This document shows positions 23,177 through 35,091 of a stretch of DNA of 64,000 bases, one piece after another. The stretch comes from Dactylis glomerata (lineage: Eukaryota; Streptophyta; Magnoliopsida; Poales; Poaceae), in contig QXEO01000464.1 in the NCBI GenBank assembly GCA_007115705.1, positions 6,816,852 through 6,880,851 on the forward strand, read 5' to 3'. The notes under the pieces were generated by a model, which was not told the origin of the DNA, searched no databases, and was given only the letters and a program-made list of their open reading frames with translations. Numbering within the stretch: the stretch's first letter is position 1; each line of letters begins with the position of its first letter. Both the position numbers and the translations under genes were made by a program.

Positions 23177-24095
23177 TGTCGATGGATTTCGTGTCGCAAG
23201 AACACGGGGTACCACGCGACGGACCCGAAGATTCGAACGCAGGGGGCTGAACGTGTGAGATCTTGGATCGCAATGAAACACGGTGACGGAAGCCTCGATT
23301 GTCGGACGCGCAACGCACTGCAGAGAGGGAGACCGAGCTTTACCCAGGTTCAGGGCCCTCGTGGTGAGGTAAAACCCCTACTTCCTGCCTTCTTGTATTA
23401 CGACGCGACACCTCGCGAGGAGTACAAGGCCTTGGTTACAAAGCTCTAGCTGGCCAGAGGTTGAAGAACCTGCGTGCCCAACTAGCAGCTTGAAGACGAC
23501 GGAGATCAGATTAGACCGGATCCCCTCTAAGGGGTGGCCTCCCCTCCTTTTATAGCGCCAAGGTCCTCCTTCCCCTTATCTTCTTGGGGAAGGGGTTGCC
23601 ACACACGGCCAAGGAGGGAGGACAGCTGTAGACTAGGTTCTTCTGTAGACTTGGTCTTCGTAGGGTAGTGGCGCCGGTCCACAGGAGTGGGTGGAGGAGG
23701 CTGACGTCCTCCTCTGGCGCCCTGCACCGTCCATGCTATATTTAGGGGGGTGGCCAACTGCCACTGTGCCGCTTTGAGCAGGCACAGAGAAAGTTGGTCT
23801 CCTCCCTGTCGGGGGTAGCGTGGACGGTACGCGGTCTTCTGCCCGTTGCCCTTCTTGCTCCGCACGAAAACGTGCTAGGCTGACGTGGGCGTACCTCCTC
23901 TCCTCACCAGCAGGGGCTCGTGAGGAGGTCTTCTGGTCCTTAGCGGTTTCTGTCGTCGTTCTCCTCACGAGGCGCCTCCTCGTGAGGGTCTTCTCCGAAG
24001 CGAAGATTGTTGATTATCTCCTGGGCTGAAGATGGGCCGATGACGGGGCCCAGGAGCAGGTGGACCGGGATACCCCGGTATCCATTACACCGACA
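23177..24095 (-). repeat. 5' LTR of element F (919 bp)
   Basis: Same length as the partner at 16969-17887 with seven transitions between them. Confidence 0.93.
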
Positions 24096-24100
24096 GACAT

Positions 24101-26480
24101 GTAGTGCAATCATGTAAGCCAACCTTGTGTAACAAATCACGTGCATACTTCTCTTGTGTCAATAGAAGACCAGTAGAACACTCGGTAACTTCAATGCCCA
24201 AGAAATAGTGTAGAGAGCCAAGATCTTTAAGTGCAAAGTGTGTACTCAGATTGCGCAAGAGAAGAGAAATAGCCTCATCAGAAGAACCAGCTATAATGAT
24301 ATCATCAACATAAATTAGCATGAAAATGGTGACACCTGATTTGTTGTAGAGAAATAGTGATGTATCAGCCTTGGAAGGTTTAAAACCAAAATCTTGTAGC
24401 TTGGAGCTCAGACGAGAATACCAGGCACGAGGGGCTTGTTTGAGGCCATATAATGATTTATCAAGCTTACAAACATGATGCGGAAAGCGAGAATCCTCAA
24501 AACCAGGTGGTTGTCGCATATACACCTCTTCCTCCAGAATGCCATGTAAGAACACGTTCTTGACATCAAGCTGACGTAGGCTCCATTCTTTGGAAACAGA
24601 AAGAGCAAGAACAAGACGTATAGTGGCAGATTTAACAACAGGACTAAATGTGTCCTCACAATCAATACCATAACGTTGTTTGAACCCCTTAGCAACTAGA
24701 CAAGCTTTATACCTGTCAACAGTGCCATCAACCCGTCGTTTGATACGATAAACCCACTTGCAGTCAATAATATTGCGACAAGAAGTAGGAGGAACAAGAT
24801 GCCAAGTGTGATTATCCATTAAGGCACTGTATTCTTCTTTCATAGCCATCATCCATTTGTTATCAGTAAGGGCCTCCTTGAGATTACTAGGTTCACCTGT
24901 AGAGGTAAACATACCATACCGAACAGTACCATTAGTGTAAATTTTTGGGTTTTTAATACCTTTCTAAAGATGATTGCGAGGTTCCGGAGGTGGCGGAGGT
25001 GGTGGTGTAACATGAGCCACCGGACTAGCAGGCACAGAGGATCCGGAACTTGCACCAGGGGAGGAGACGCAGCTCCCGAAACTGCTATCAGCAGCACTGT
25101 CGGCACCGGAGGCAGCAGCAGCACTGTCGGCACCGGCGGAGACAGGCGGCGACACGTGGAGACGTTCGACAGGGGAGCAGGCCGGGGGCGAGCGGGAACG
25201 TGCTCGATTGGTGCGAACAGAGCTGCTAGCAGGAGATCGGTCAGGCGACATGGCGCGCGCAGGTTGGGCAGGCGTGGGGTTCCTGGCTGGCGCAGAAACC
25301 GAGGTAGATTCATGCTCGAGTTCCGTGGAGATAGAATCACCATTGGAGATGGAATTTTCTTCATTTTCTGTCAGTTGTGGTGCACCAGAAAAAGACAATG
25401 TGGTAGCTTCAGCCTGTGGAGGGTTAGTAACAGGTACAACAGGTGCAATTGGCATATGATCATCAATTTGAACCCCCTCATTAGATGTAGAAAGTGTAGG
25501 TGTGATGTACTTATCAAGTAATAAAAGGATTTCTTCTCGAAGATGAGAGCCAGCATTTGGATTAATTGCTTGAAATGGAAAAATATGCTCATCAAAAACA
25601 ACATCACGTGAAACATAGACACGCCCAGTAGTGACATCAAGACATTTGACTCCCTTATGAAGAGGGCTATACCCTAAAAAGACACAACGCTTCGAGCGAA
25701 AAGCAAGCTTGTGTTGATTGTAAGGACGAAGATTGGGCCAACAAGCACACCCAAAAATTCGAAGAGAGTCATAATTGGGTTGAACATTGAGAAGAACTTC
25801 TACTGGAGAACGATGTTGAAGTATTTTGGTGGGAAGAAGATTTATGAGAAATGTAGCAGTGAGAAAGGCTTCATCCCAAAATTTAAGAGGCATGGATGCA
25901 TGGGCAAGTAATGCCAAACCAACTTCAACAATATGACGGTGTTTTCTCTCAGCTGAACCATTCTGTTGATGAGCATGATGACAAGAAACATGATGAGTGA
26001 TGCCCACCTTTTGAATGAAACTATTGAGTTTTTCATATTCACCTCCCAATCAGTTTGCATGGTGATAATTTTGTGAGAAAATTTGCGTTCAACAAATTGT
26101 TGAAAATTAAGAAACACTTGATACACTTCACTGCATTTCTTAAGCAAATAAATCCAGGTAAACTTACTATAGTCATCAATAAAACTTACATAATACTGGT
26201 GTTTGCCAACAGAGGCTGGAGCATGGCCCCATACATCAGAAAAAACTTGTTCCAAAGGAACAGTGGATACACTAGTGGAGATAGGATATGGTAATTGATG
26301 ACTCTTTGCTTGTTGACAAGGATCACACACATATGGATTTATTTCAGGGGAATACGGAAGACCATGTTTCCTAAGAACTTGTTGAACGATGAACGACGAA
26401 GGATGCCCTAGACGACGATGCCATGTAGATGAGGATGGCTTAACGGTGATGAGTGCATGCTTGTTGGATCCAAGAGTGGG
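24101..26480 (-). pseudogene. Copia H: integrase and reverse transcriptase, disrupted
   Basis: Minus strand. The integrase part shows HRRLGHPS (about 26430-26405), CDPCQQAKSHQLPYPIS and a core with FSDVWGHAPAS, DDYSKFTW and, in another frame, HQQNGSAERKHRHIVEVGLA. The reverse transcriptase (24912-24101) shows WVYRIKRRVDGTVDRYKACL, LDVKNVFLHGILEEEVYM, LYGLKQAPRAWY and the catalytic YVDD near 24310. Defects seen: frameshifts near 26490 and 26048 and a TAG at about 24964-24966. The end of RT is cut by element F. These enzymes would integrate and copy the element; this copy cannot make them. Confidence 0.9.
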
Positions 26481-27737
26481 GACCGGGGGTACAAGCCGCC
26501 ATGACAGGGACCTCTAAATAGAATTTCTTTGGTGGCCTGATCCTTAATCAAAAAGAAAGATGGGTGAAACTCAAGAAAGGCATTATTATCTAGGACAATT
26601 TTATGCACAGATAAAAGATTTTTTGAAGCACTAGGAACATGAAGGATATTACGAAGGTGTAAAGAACTATGAGGGGTATGCAAAACTGAATGAACAACAT
26701 GAGCAATTGCCATACCTGTACCACCAGCATTTTGGACTTGATCACGACCTCTGTAGTTGTCCCTTGTGTGCAGCTTAGCTAGTTCTCCGGTGATGTGATC
26801 AGTAGCTCCAGTATCTGCATACCAGTTTGTGTCAACTCCATAAGCACCTTTGTCATCAGGGCGACTATCATCATCGTCATCATGGTCACCATAGCTCCAC
26901 CAGCATTCACTTGCAGGATGGCCGTATTTCTTGCAAATCTGACAAGTGACGTCCACGAACGGAGTAGGGGTGCGACCACGACCCCGACCTCCCTTAGGAG
27001 GACCATGGTAATCATCACGATCATGTCGGTAGTACTGTCCAACATCACGATCACGGCCACGGTAACGATCATCTCTTCCACGTCGATAATCATCATGATC
27101 ACGACGGTAACCATCGTCTCTCCGGCGATACTCATCTTGATCCCGGCGATGATAGCCATCATCTCTTCCACGATAGCCATCATCACATCCACAGCGATAG
27201 CCATCATCATGGTCACGATACTGACCGCCATCTCTATCACGTGGTGGAGCATCACGTCGATACTGATCAGGGCGACGCGGCTCCACATGCTGATCTTGGT
27301 GAGGGATTTCAGGAGGACGAGCAGCGACATTCACTGAGGACTGAAAAGTCGCATTAGAGGCATTCTCATTCAGCATGTTCTGACGGGACTCAAACGCCTC
27401 AAGCTGGGCGTACGCATCACGCAGGGTGGTCAAGGGAACAGCATTGATAGAGGAGACCAGAGGGGTGTAGTCGCTGTCAAGCCCATTGAGAAGGTAGCCC
27501 TTGAGTTCATCATCATCCACCTTCTTTCCAGCGGTAGCTAGTTCGGACACAAAACCCTTCATCTTGGCAATGAACTGTGCAGCAGTCATATCTTGCTTCT
27601 TTGTAGTAGAGAGAGCACCTCGAAGCATGTTTACCTTAGCCTGCAATTGAGAGGAGAAGATATCTTCAATCGTTGTCCAGACTTCCGCAGCGTGCTCTAG
27701 GCCGACAACCTGGGCCAAAATTTCAGGGCTCAGAGAG
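26408..27737 (-). pseudogene. Copia H: gag C-terminal part, zinc knuckle and protease
   Basis: Minus-strand frame after the B insertion. It holds the gag core (ILAQVVGLEHAAEVWTTI; FIAKMKGFVSEL), a striking Arg/Asp/Tyr repeat region (27290-26990), a complete zinc knuckle CX2CX4HX4C (CQICKKYGHPASEC, about 26945-26900) and the protease active site WYADTGATDHIT (about 26825-26790). It ends in a frameshifted stop before the integrase. The frame continues exactly into 34814-35091 when element B and one GAGAG copy are removed. Confidence 0.9.
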
Positions 27738-29408
27738 TGATGGCGCGGTGATGATGATGCCAGAAAACTTGTTGGCTTGTAGTAAATGACCGGCCAGTTG
27801 GAAAACCCCAAGAGAAGGTTTTGATGAATATAGCAGCAAGTTTTTCCTCAGTTAAGAAACCAAGGTATGTCGATCAGGAGAAGAGCAGACAATACGACTG
27901 AAGGTGATGCGGACTGGCTTAGCGACAGCTTCGGACAATTTATATATGGCGCCTCGTCCAAGCTTTGCTTTGCTAGCTGCAACGTGGAACCTACACACAC
28001 ACAACCAAGTACTTTGTTCCCAACTTGCGATGAGGTTGTCAATCTCACCGGTTTGCTTGAAACAAAGGGTATGAGCGTATCGAGTGGAAAGTGATAATAG
28101 TATGCGAGTAAAGTAAACAGTGCGAGTAAAGTAAATAGGTGATAGCAATATGATGGAAATAGGACCGGGGTCCACAGTTTACTAGTGGTGTCTCTCCATA
28201 AGATAAATAATACATGCTGGGTAAACAAATTACAGTTGGGCAATTGATAGAATAAAGATAAACGTGATATGTCAAGAAGATCACTATGCGATTTACTCTG
28301 GGCATTACAACAAAATACATAGACCGCCATTCAACTGCATCTATGACTAATAATCCACTCACGGGGATATCATCCGAACACCCCATGAGTATTAAGTTGC
28401 GAACAACAGATAATTGCATTAAGCAAAGTGTGTAATGTAAACAAAGCATATGCCCTCGAGCATATGAATGTTGTTTTCTCCCTAGTAGCAACAGCACATC
28501 TACAACCTTAGAGGTTTCTGTCACTCCCCCAGATTAAATAGAGGCATAAACCCACTATCGAGCATAAATACCCCCTCTTGGAGTCACTAGCAACTACTCG
28601 GCCAAGATAGCTACTAACAACAGAGAGCATGCAAGATCATAAACAACATAGAGATAACATAAGATATATTTCAGTATAGCAACTCAATCATAACACCAAT
28701 ATTCATCGGATCCCAACAAACCAAACATGTAGAATTACATAATGGTGATATCAATCATGTAGGGCAGCTCATGAGATCTAAACATGAAGCACATGGTGGA
28801 GGAGACAACCATCTAGCTACTGCTATGGACCCATAGTCCAAGGTAGACTACTCACTCATCGCTCCAGAGGCAAGCATGGCGATGAAGAAGACCTCCGGTG
28901 GCGATTCCCCTCTCCGGCAGGGTGCCGGGAAGAGCTTCTGGACCCTCCCGATCTTCGGGTCGACGGCGGCGGCGGATCGCGATGTGTTCTGGAAAAGTGA
29001 TCGGGTCCTTAGGTTTTTCCGTCGGGGGGTCTTTATAGGCGAAGGGGCATCGTCAGAGGTGGCCCGAGGCAACCTCACACATAGGGGGCGCGGCCAGGGG
29101 CCAGGCCACGCTGCCCTGGTATGTGGGGCCCTCGTGGCCCCCCTCCAACTCCTCTTTGGATCTCTGGAAGCTTCCGGGAAAAATAAGACTTCAGGAACTT
29201 GTTTCGTCCAATTCCGAGAATATTTTCTATGTAACACTTCTAAAACACAAAAATAGCAGAAAACAGGGAACTGGCACTGTGGCGAATTGTTAGTAGGTTA
29301 GTTCCAGAAAATGCATAAAAGTGCCACGAAGTGTAACGAAACAGTAGGCAAATGTTGTAAAAACAAGCATGGTGCATCAAAAATTATAGATACGTTGGAG
29401 ACGTATCA
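27738..29408 (-). repeat. 3' LTR of element B (1,671 bp)
   Basis: Minus strand begins TGATACGTCTCCAACGTATC and ends CACCGCGCCATCA. TATA-like CCTATAAAGACC reads on the minus strand near 29030-29040. Confidence 0.93.
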
Positions 29409-32349
29409 AGCATCCCCAAGCTTAACTCCTGCTCGTCCTCGAGTAGGTAAGTGATAACAAAAGAATAATTTTTGAGGTGACATGCACCTACACAATCTTG
29501 ATCATATATGTAAGCATTTGTGAGCTGGGATCATAAGAACTTAAAACATGGGCATGAAAGATATAATCTTGACAATAAAAACTTAGCAACCATGTTGTAA
29601 ACATGAAAATGAACACAAACAAAAGATCATGAAAATGAAACAATGAAAGTCAAACATGTGTTCAAATCATAAGGAAAAACATACAAATGGTTTTCAGCTT
29701 GTCCTTCATAGAGAGCAAAACATAAATGCATAGGACACCTTCAAGTTTAAGAGGGCGACTAGATACAAATAATTTGAGAACAAGTGAAACCAACAATATG
29801 AATCAATCAATGAAAACTTTGGGACAATGCACATTATACTAAGAATGACAACTATGCTCTCTTAATGGTGCATAAAGATAAAAGGTGGTGACTCGACATA
29901 AAAGTAAAAAGAAAGGCCCTTCGCGAAGGAAAGCAGTGTTTGCAAGTTTTATAGACCTTCAAAAATTATGTTACTTACCAGCTTTGAGCTCTCATTGCCC
30001 CCATCATAAGCATCTTGAATGGTTAAAGTTAATGCGAGAACAATTATGATGCATATGCTTGACAAATCATAAGTTGAAAACCTCGTGTCCCGTGAATATG
30101 AGTACCCAAACCTCATGCTACTCAACTTAGAGTCCCAAGCAAGGCTCTTGTCATTGTAGGTATATATGTATCATCGAAAACCGCCAACGGGGTACCTCCG
30201 TGCCCGATGACATGGAACAAGCCCACATCAAAATGACAGGACAAGCAGACAATGAACACCTCAACATCTCTTTTATTTGCTATTTGTTTAGCTTTTTATT
30301 GTGAGATGCGTCGTCAAATGTCCACCATGGGTATGCTGCAAATTTCCACCATGAATTATGCATGGCTTAGATTGGCGGCCCAGGCATTTCCCTAACATAT
30401 ATACAAACTCCATGATCCCCACAAGATTCCCAATTCATTTCACACCACGGGCATCCATAAACAAAAGATCATGATATCAACTCAAATAAGAAGTGCAATG
30501 TTGAAAGCTTGCCCCATGACGGCATGGTTGGGCTAGTATCCAACTTACAACTTGTAAGCATAACAACTCAACATAAAAGACCACAATGTAAAAAAATTAA
30601 GAACGAGAAAAAGTAAAGTGTGCCTTCTGGTTCGTGAGAGCTTTACTGACCAATTTTCGCATAACACTGGTAAGAGTTTAATATAAAGAGTAGATAAAAG
30701 CAAGTCAAATTTACTTGGAATAGCAAATTGCTAATAGGTATGTATGGTGGACACTTTGGAAAACTTTGGTTTTTAGGAGTTGGATGCACGAGTAGAGCTC
30801 ATACTCAGTACAAGGCGAGGGCTAGCAAAAGACTGGGAGCGACCAACTAAGAGAGCAATAATGGCCATAATCATGCAAAGCGACAAAGCGACATTTGAAA
30901 GAAGCATAAGATGGCATCAAAAGTCAAAAACTAAATGATCATAGAGGCTATTGGCGACTTTGTAAGAGTCTAACATATGTGAGCATGCGCCAAGTCAACC
31001 CAAATAAAGCATCAAGGAGAAAACCAAAATAATGCTTCCAAACGATAAAAAACAACGCATGATTTTTTCAAAGGCTCATTAAGCAATCTCAGTTATTTGA
31101 GACAAGTCATGCTATAGCAAAACCACTAAGCATACTATCAAAAAGACATCAAGCATGCCATGAAAAAGCCTAAGCCGCAGTCTACGCAAGCTCCTTCTTG
31201 TACCACTTTTTTGCATAAAGCTTTTTCTCTTTTCCAACACCATTTGAAATTTTTTAAGACACCTCTTTTGATGAAAACCAATAAAGATCAGAGGCAAAAA
31301 TACACCTTGATAAAAAGATATAAGAAGATCTGAACGCACATCAAGGTGAAAACAAAAACCAAAAGCAGTAGCAGAAAAAGAAGAACACTCGGTTTTTGAT
31401 AAGAATGAAAACTAGAGCGTTCTTGGCAAATGAAAAGCAAGGTAACTTCTCCAAAGGAAATTTGTTGGGGTCCAACCATTTATTACAGCAAACAAAACTA
31501 AACTAACTAAGAAAACTAAAACAACTGACGCTCCAAGAAAAACACATAGTGCATGAAGCAATAAAAATATAGTGTTTTGAAAGGTGACCTGATTTTTGCC
31601 GATGAAGAAGGGGTGCCTCGGGGGCATCCCCAAGCTTTGACGCTTGTAATTCTTGGATATTTCTTGGGGTGATGCATGGGCATCCCCAAGCTTGAGCTTT
31701 TGTCCATTCTTCAACTTATCTCATCATTCTCCAATCCCTACACTTGAAAACTTCCTTCATACAAAACTAAACACAAATCTATTAGCAACATTAGTGTAGC
31801 ATAACATATAATCAACCTCTTTTTGCTTCAGGTTTCAACCCAAAACCACCACATATAAAGTATATACTACTGTAGCAACTTCCCCAAAAGTTCCATGATT
31901 AAAAGAACTCAAAAAGAAAGCGATAAAGCGGCAAAAATGAATAGTGGCAGAAATCTGTCAAAACAGAATAGCTGACAAAGGCCGAATTTTTTAGGGGTTT
32001 TCTATTGCTCAAATCAAAAAGTGTTCAACTAACTAAAGTTTGGATATAACCTGGGTCATATGCATAAGAAATCGCAGGTCCAAAAGATATACAGATAATT
32101 TTTATGAATTTTTACGGTGCAGCACCGAAAACAGTTTCAGGACAGCAACATCCCCAAATCTTTACCTCACTCGAATTAGAGGCTTCTCTTGGCACAACAA
32201 TGAAATAAAAAGGATAAGGAGAGGTCATTACAGTAGTAATGACTTTCAAGACTCAAATAAAAGAAAAATTACTAAATGTAAAAACATTGGGTTATCTCCG
32301 AAGCGTGCTTTTCTTTAACGCCTTTGAGCTAGGCGCAGAAAATTGCGAA
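29409..32349 (-). other. 3' untranslated interior of element B
   Basis: About 2.9 kb without a credible gene. AT-rich, collinear with the interior of element C (reverse orientation, 61652-64000) and with element A. Conserved marks are GGTTATCTCCGAAGCGTGCT near 32290, a pair of GGGGATGCC boxes at about 31620 and 31685, and the final purine tract at 29409-29425. Confidence 0.7.
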
Positions 32350-32943
32350 TCAAGTATTTTTAGAAGAAGCATTAAGATCAACTGCAGAGGTCTTGTCAAT
32401 AAGGCATTGTATTTCATCCACATAAGTTTTCAAAGACCCTTTGTGATCACGCTTTGGTTCACTCAAATCACTAAAAAGATTTTTGGGACAGATCCAGTCA
32501 AAATTATTTTCAAAAGCTTCATACAATCCCAAGAGCTTGCTAGGTATAGGTATTTTGGTTCCTTCATCGTTTGTACTAATAACCTTTATAGGTGAACCGA
32601 GTTTATTAAAATGCTTAAGAACTTTCCTAGCATCAATAGCAACATCTTTAAATTCTAAGCGCAAAGTTTCTAAGATAAAGGCTTTCTTTTTAGGATCTTC
32701 AATTTCATGAAGATTAAGGAACATGTGTTGCATAAAAGGATTAAGGCTAGCAAACCTAGCTTCTAACATGTGAATTAAATAAGCAGAAGCAACTTCAATA
32801 CTAGGAGCTAACTCAACCAAAGACTTTTCCTCAACTTCTTTCTGCATACTAATGTGATTAAAGAACTCCTCAATATTATCTTTCCCAATAATTGAACCAC
32901 TACCTACTGAGAGGTCCTCCAAAACATACTTAGGGAACAACAT
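32350..32943 (-). CDS. Conserved 197-aa protein of element B, unknown function
   Basis: Intact frame starting MLFPKYVLEDLSVGSGSIIG about 160 bp after the PBS, where gag is expected. The protein is soluble-looking, with helical charged stretches (KKAFILETLRLEF) and a conserved FENNFDWICPKNLFSDLSEP block. Element C carries a homologue, about 82% identical by eye and without gaps, broken by one stop. There is no zinc knuckle or known catalytic motif. It may be a reduced gag or a family-specific protein; I do not recognise it. Confidence 0.6.
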   Translation of the reverse strand: MLFPKYVLEDLSVGSGSIIGKDNIEEFFNHISMQKEVEEKSLVELAPSIEVASAYLIHMLEARFASLNPFMQHMFLNLHEIEDPKKKAFILETLRLEFKDVAIDARKVLKHFNKLGSPIKVISTNDEGTKIPIPSKLLGLYEAFENNFDWICPKNLFSDLSEPKRDHKGSLKTYVDEIQCLIDKTSAVDLNASSKNT

Positions 32944-33104
32944 AATGAACTAGAAGTAAAGAAATAACAACTACCAAGGATTTTAATTTTTTTTTGGGTT
33001 TTTGATATAAAACGATGCAATTAAAAATAAAGTAAAGCAAAACAATAAAACAAAGTAAAGGATGTACGTGCAAAAAACTCCCCTTGCAGAAGTCTTCCAC
33101 TTCT

Positions 33105-33122
33105 TCCCCGGCAACGGCGCCA
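33105..33122 (-). other. Primer-binding site of element B
   Basis: Complement TGGCGCCGTTGCCGGGGA, 10 bp inside the LTR edge, as in element C. Confidence 0.8.
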
Positions 33123-33132
33123 GAAAACTTGT

Positions 33133-34808
33133 TGATGGCGCGGTGATGATGATGCCAGAAAACTTGTTGGCTTGTAGTAAATGACCGGCCAGTTGGAAAA
33201 CCCCAAGAGAAGGTTTTGATGAATATAGTAGCAAGTTTTCCCTCAGTTAAGAAACCAAGGTATGTCAATCAGGAGAAGAGAAGACAATACGACTGAAGGT
33301 GATGCGGACTGGCTTAGCGACAGCTTCGGACAATTTATATATGGCGCCTCGTCCAAGCTTTGCTTTGCTAGCTGCAACGTGGAACCTGCACACACACACA
33401 CAACCAAGTACTTTGTTCCCAACTTGCGATGAGGTTGTCAATCTCACCGGTTTGCTTGAAACAAAGGGTATGAGCGTATCGAGTGGAAAGTGATAATAGT
33501 ATGCGAGTAAAGTAAACAGTACGAGTAAAGTAAACAGGTGATAGCAATATGATGGAAATAGGACCGGGGTCCACAGTTCACTAGTGGTGTCTCTCCATAA
33601 GATAAATAACACATGCTGGGTAAACAAATTACAGTTGGGCAATTGATAGAATAAAGATAAACGTGATATGTCAAGAAGATCACTATGCGATTTACTCTGG
33701 GCATTACAACAAAATACATAGATCGCCATCCAACTGCATCTATGACTAATAATCCACTCACGGAGATATCATCCGAACACCCCATGAGTATTAAGTTGCG
33801 AATAACAGATAATTGCATTAAGCAAAGTGTGTAATGTAAACAAAGCATATGCCCTCGAGCATATGAATGTTATTTTTTCCCTAGTAGCAACATCACATCT
33901 ACAACCTTAGAGGTTTCTGTCACTCCCCCGGATTAAATAGAGGCATGAACCCACTATCGAGCATAAATACCCCCTCTTGGAGTCACTAGCAACTACTCGG
34001 CCAAGATAGCTACTAACAACGGAGAGCATGCAAGATCATAAACAACATAGAGATAACATAAGATATATTTCAGTATAGCAACTCAATCATAACACCAATA
34101 TTCATCGGATCCCAACAAACCAAACATGTAGAATTACATAACGGTGATCTCAATCATGTAGGGCAGCTCATGAGATCTAAACATGAATCACATGGTGGAG
34201 GAGACAACCATCTAGCTACTGCTATGGACCCATAGTCCAAGGTAGACTACTCACTCATCGCTCCGGAGGCAAGCATGGCGATGAAGAAGACCTCCGGTGG
34301 CGATTCCCCTCTCCGGCAGGGTGCCAGGAAGAGCTTCTGGACCCTCCGGATCTTCGGGTCGACGGCGGCGGTGGATCGCGATGTGTTTTGGAAAAGTGAT
34401 CGGGTCCTTAGGTTTTTTCCGTCGGGGTGTCTTTATAGGTGAAGGGGCATCGTCAGAAGTGGCCCGAGGCAACCTCACACATAGGGGGCACGGCCAGGGG
34501 CTAGGCCGCGCCGCCCTGGTGTGTGGGGCCCTCGTGGCCCCCCTCCAACTCCTCTTCGGATCTCTGGAAGCTTCCAGGAAAAATAAGACTTCAGGAACTT
34601 GTTTCGTCTAATTCTGAGAATATTTCCTATGTAGCACTTCTAAAACACAAAAACAGCAGAAAACAGGGAACTGGCACTGTGGCGACTTGTTAGTAGGTTA
34701 GTTCCGGAAAATGCATAAAAGTGCCACGAAGTGTAACGAAACAGTAGGCAAATGATGTAAAAACAAGCATGGAGCATCAAAAATTATAGATACATTGGAG
34801 ACGTATCA
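33133..34808 (-). repeat. 5' LTR of element B (1,676 bp)
   Basis: Partner of 27738-29408; same ends, flanked by GAGAG on the right. Confidence 0.93.
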
Positions 34809-34813
34809 GAGAG

Positions 34814-35091
34814 CGGGTGAGGTATCCAAGAACAGCTTGGTCACGAGCAACCCACGCCGAATAATCAGGATTCAGGATGGTGATCTTTTGCTTGTTGGTA
34901 TCTTCAGCCTCTAGGGTTTGGTCCGGAGCAGGGTTGGTACCGTCAAGCAGTCCCATGACGAACACGCCCCGGAGAGCAGGCAGCACTTGAGTCTTCCAGA
35001 AAAGGTGATTGTCCCGAGTCAACTTCTCCGGTGGCGGCGGTCCAAGAGCAGCAGTGATAGCTGCCATGATTGACGTCGACGAGGAAGCCAT
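34814..35091 (-). pseudogene. Copia H: N-terminal part of gag
   Basis: The minus-strand frame begins MASSSTSIMAAITAALGPPP at 35091 and shows the Copia gag start pattern LTRDNHLFWKTQVLPALRG, then GYLTRSL, where element B interrupts it. It rejoins 27737 in frame. Start chosen as the first ATG after the leader. Confidence 0.88.

Larger units (their letters stand above)
16969..24095 (-). mobile_element. Non-autonomous Gypsy LTR retrotransposon F, complete, with antisense gene
   Basis: A 7,127-bp insertion with two 919-bp LTRs (16969-17887 and 23177-24095) and a perfect 5-bp duplication GACAT (16964-16968 and 24096-24100). The PBS (complement TGGCGCGCCAGGTAGGGGG, 23156-23174) is beside the right LTR and a purine-rich CCCGGGGGCTA beside the left one, so the element reads on the minus strand. 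Only a short gag remnant is on that strand. Most of the interior is a gene on the opposite strand. By eye the LTRs differ at seven positions, all transitions, which points to a young insertion. Confidence 0.93.
27738..34808 (-). mobile_element. Non-autonomous Gypsy LTR retrotransposon B (Sabrina/WHAM-like), complete
   Basis: A 7,071-bp insertion with LTRs 27738-29408 and 33133-34808 and a perfect duplication GAGAG (27733-27737 and 34809-34813). The PBS (33105-33122, complement TGGCGCCGTTGCCGGGGA) sits beside the right LTR, and AAGCTTGGGGATGCT beside the left one acts as polypurine tract, so it reads on the minus strand. The LTRs differ at roughly 45-50 positions by eye, about 3%. The only coding region is one short ORF (32350-32943); no pol. 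Confidence 0.93.

Noticed and set aside
26795..27337. Ile/Thr/Ser-rich plus-strand frame in the Copia gag region
   Set aside because: Low-complexity shadow of the Arg/Asp repeat on the minus strand.
28840..29256. GC-rich open frames in the LTRs of elements B and C
   Set aside because: They overlap LTR promoter and leader sequence, differ between copies by frame breaks, and have no domain.
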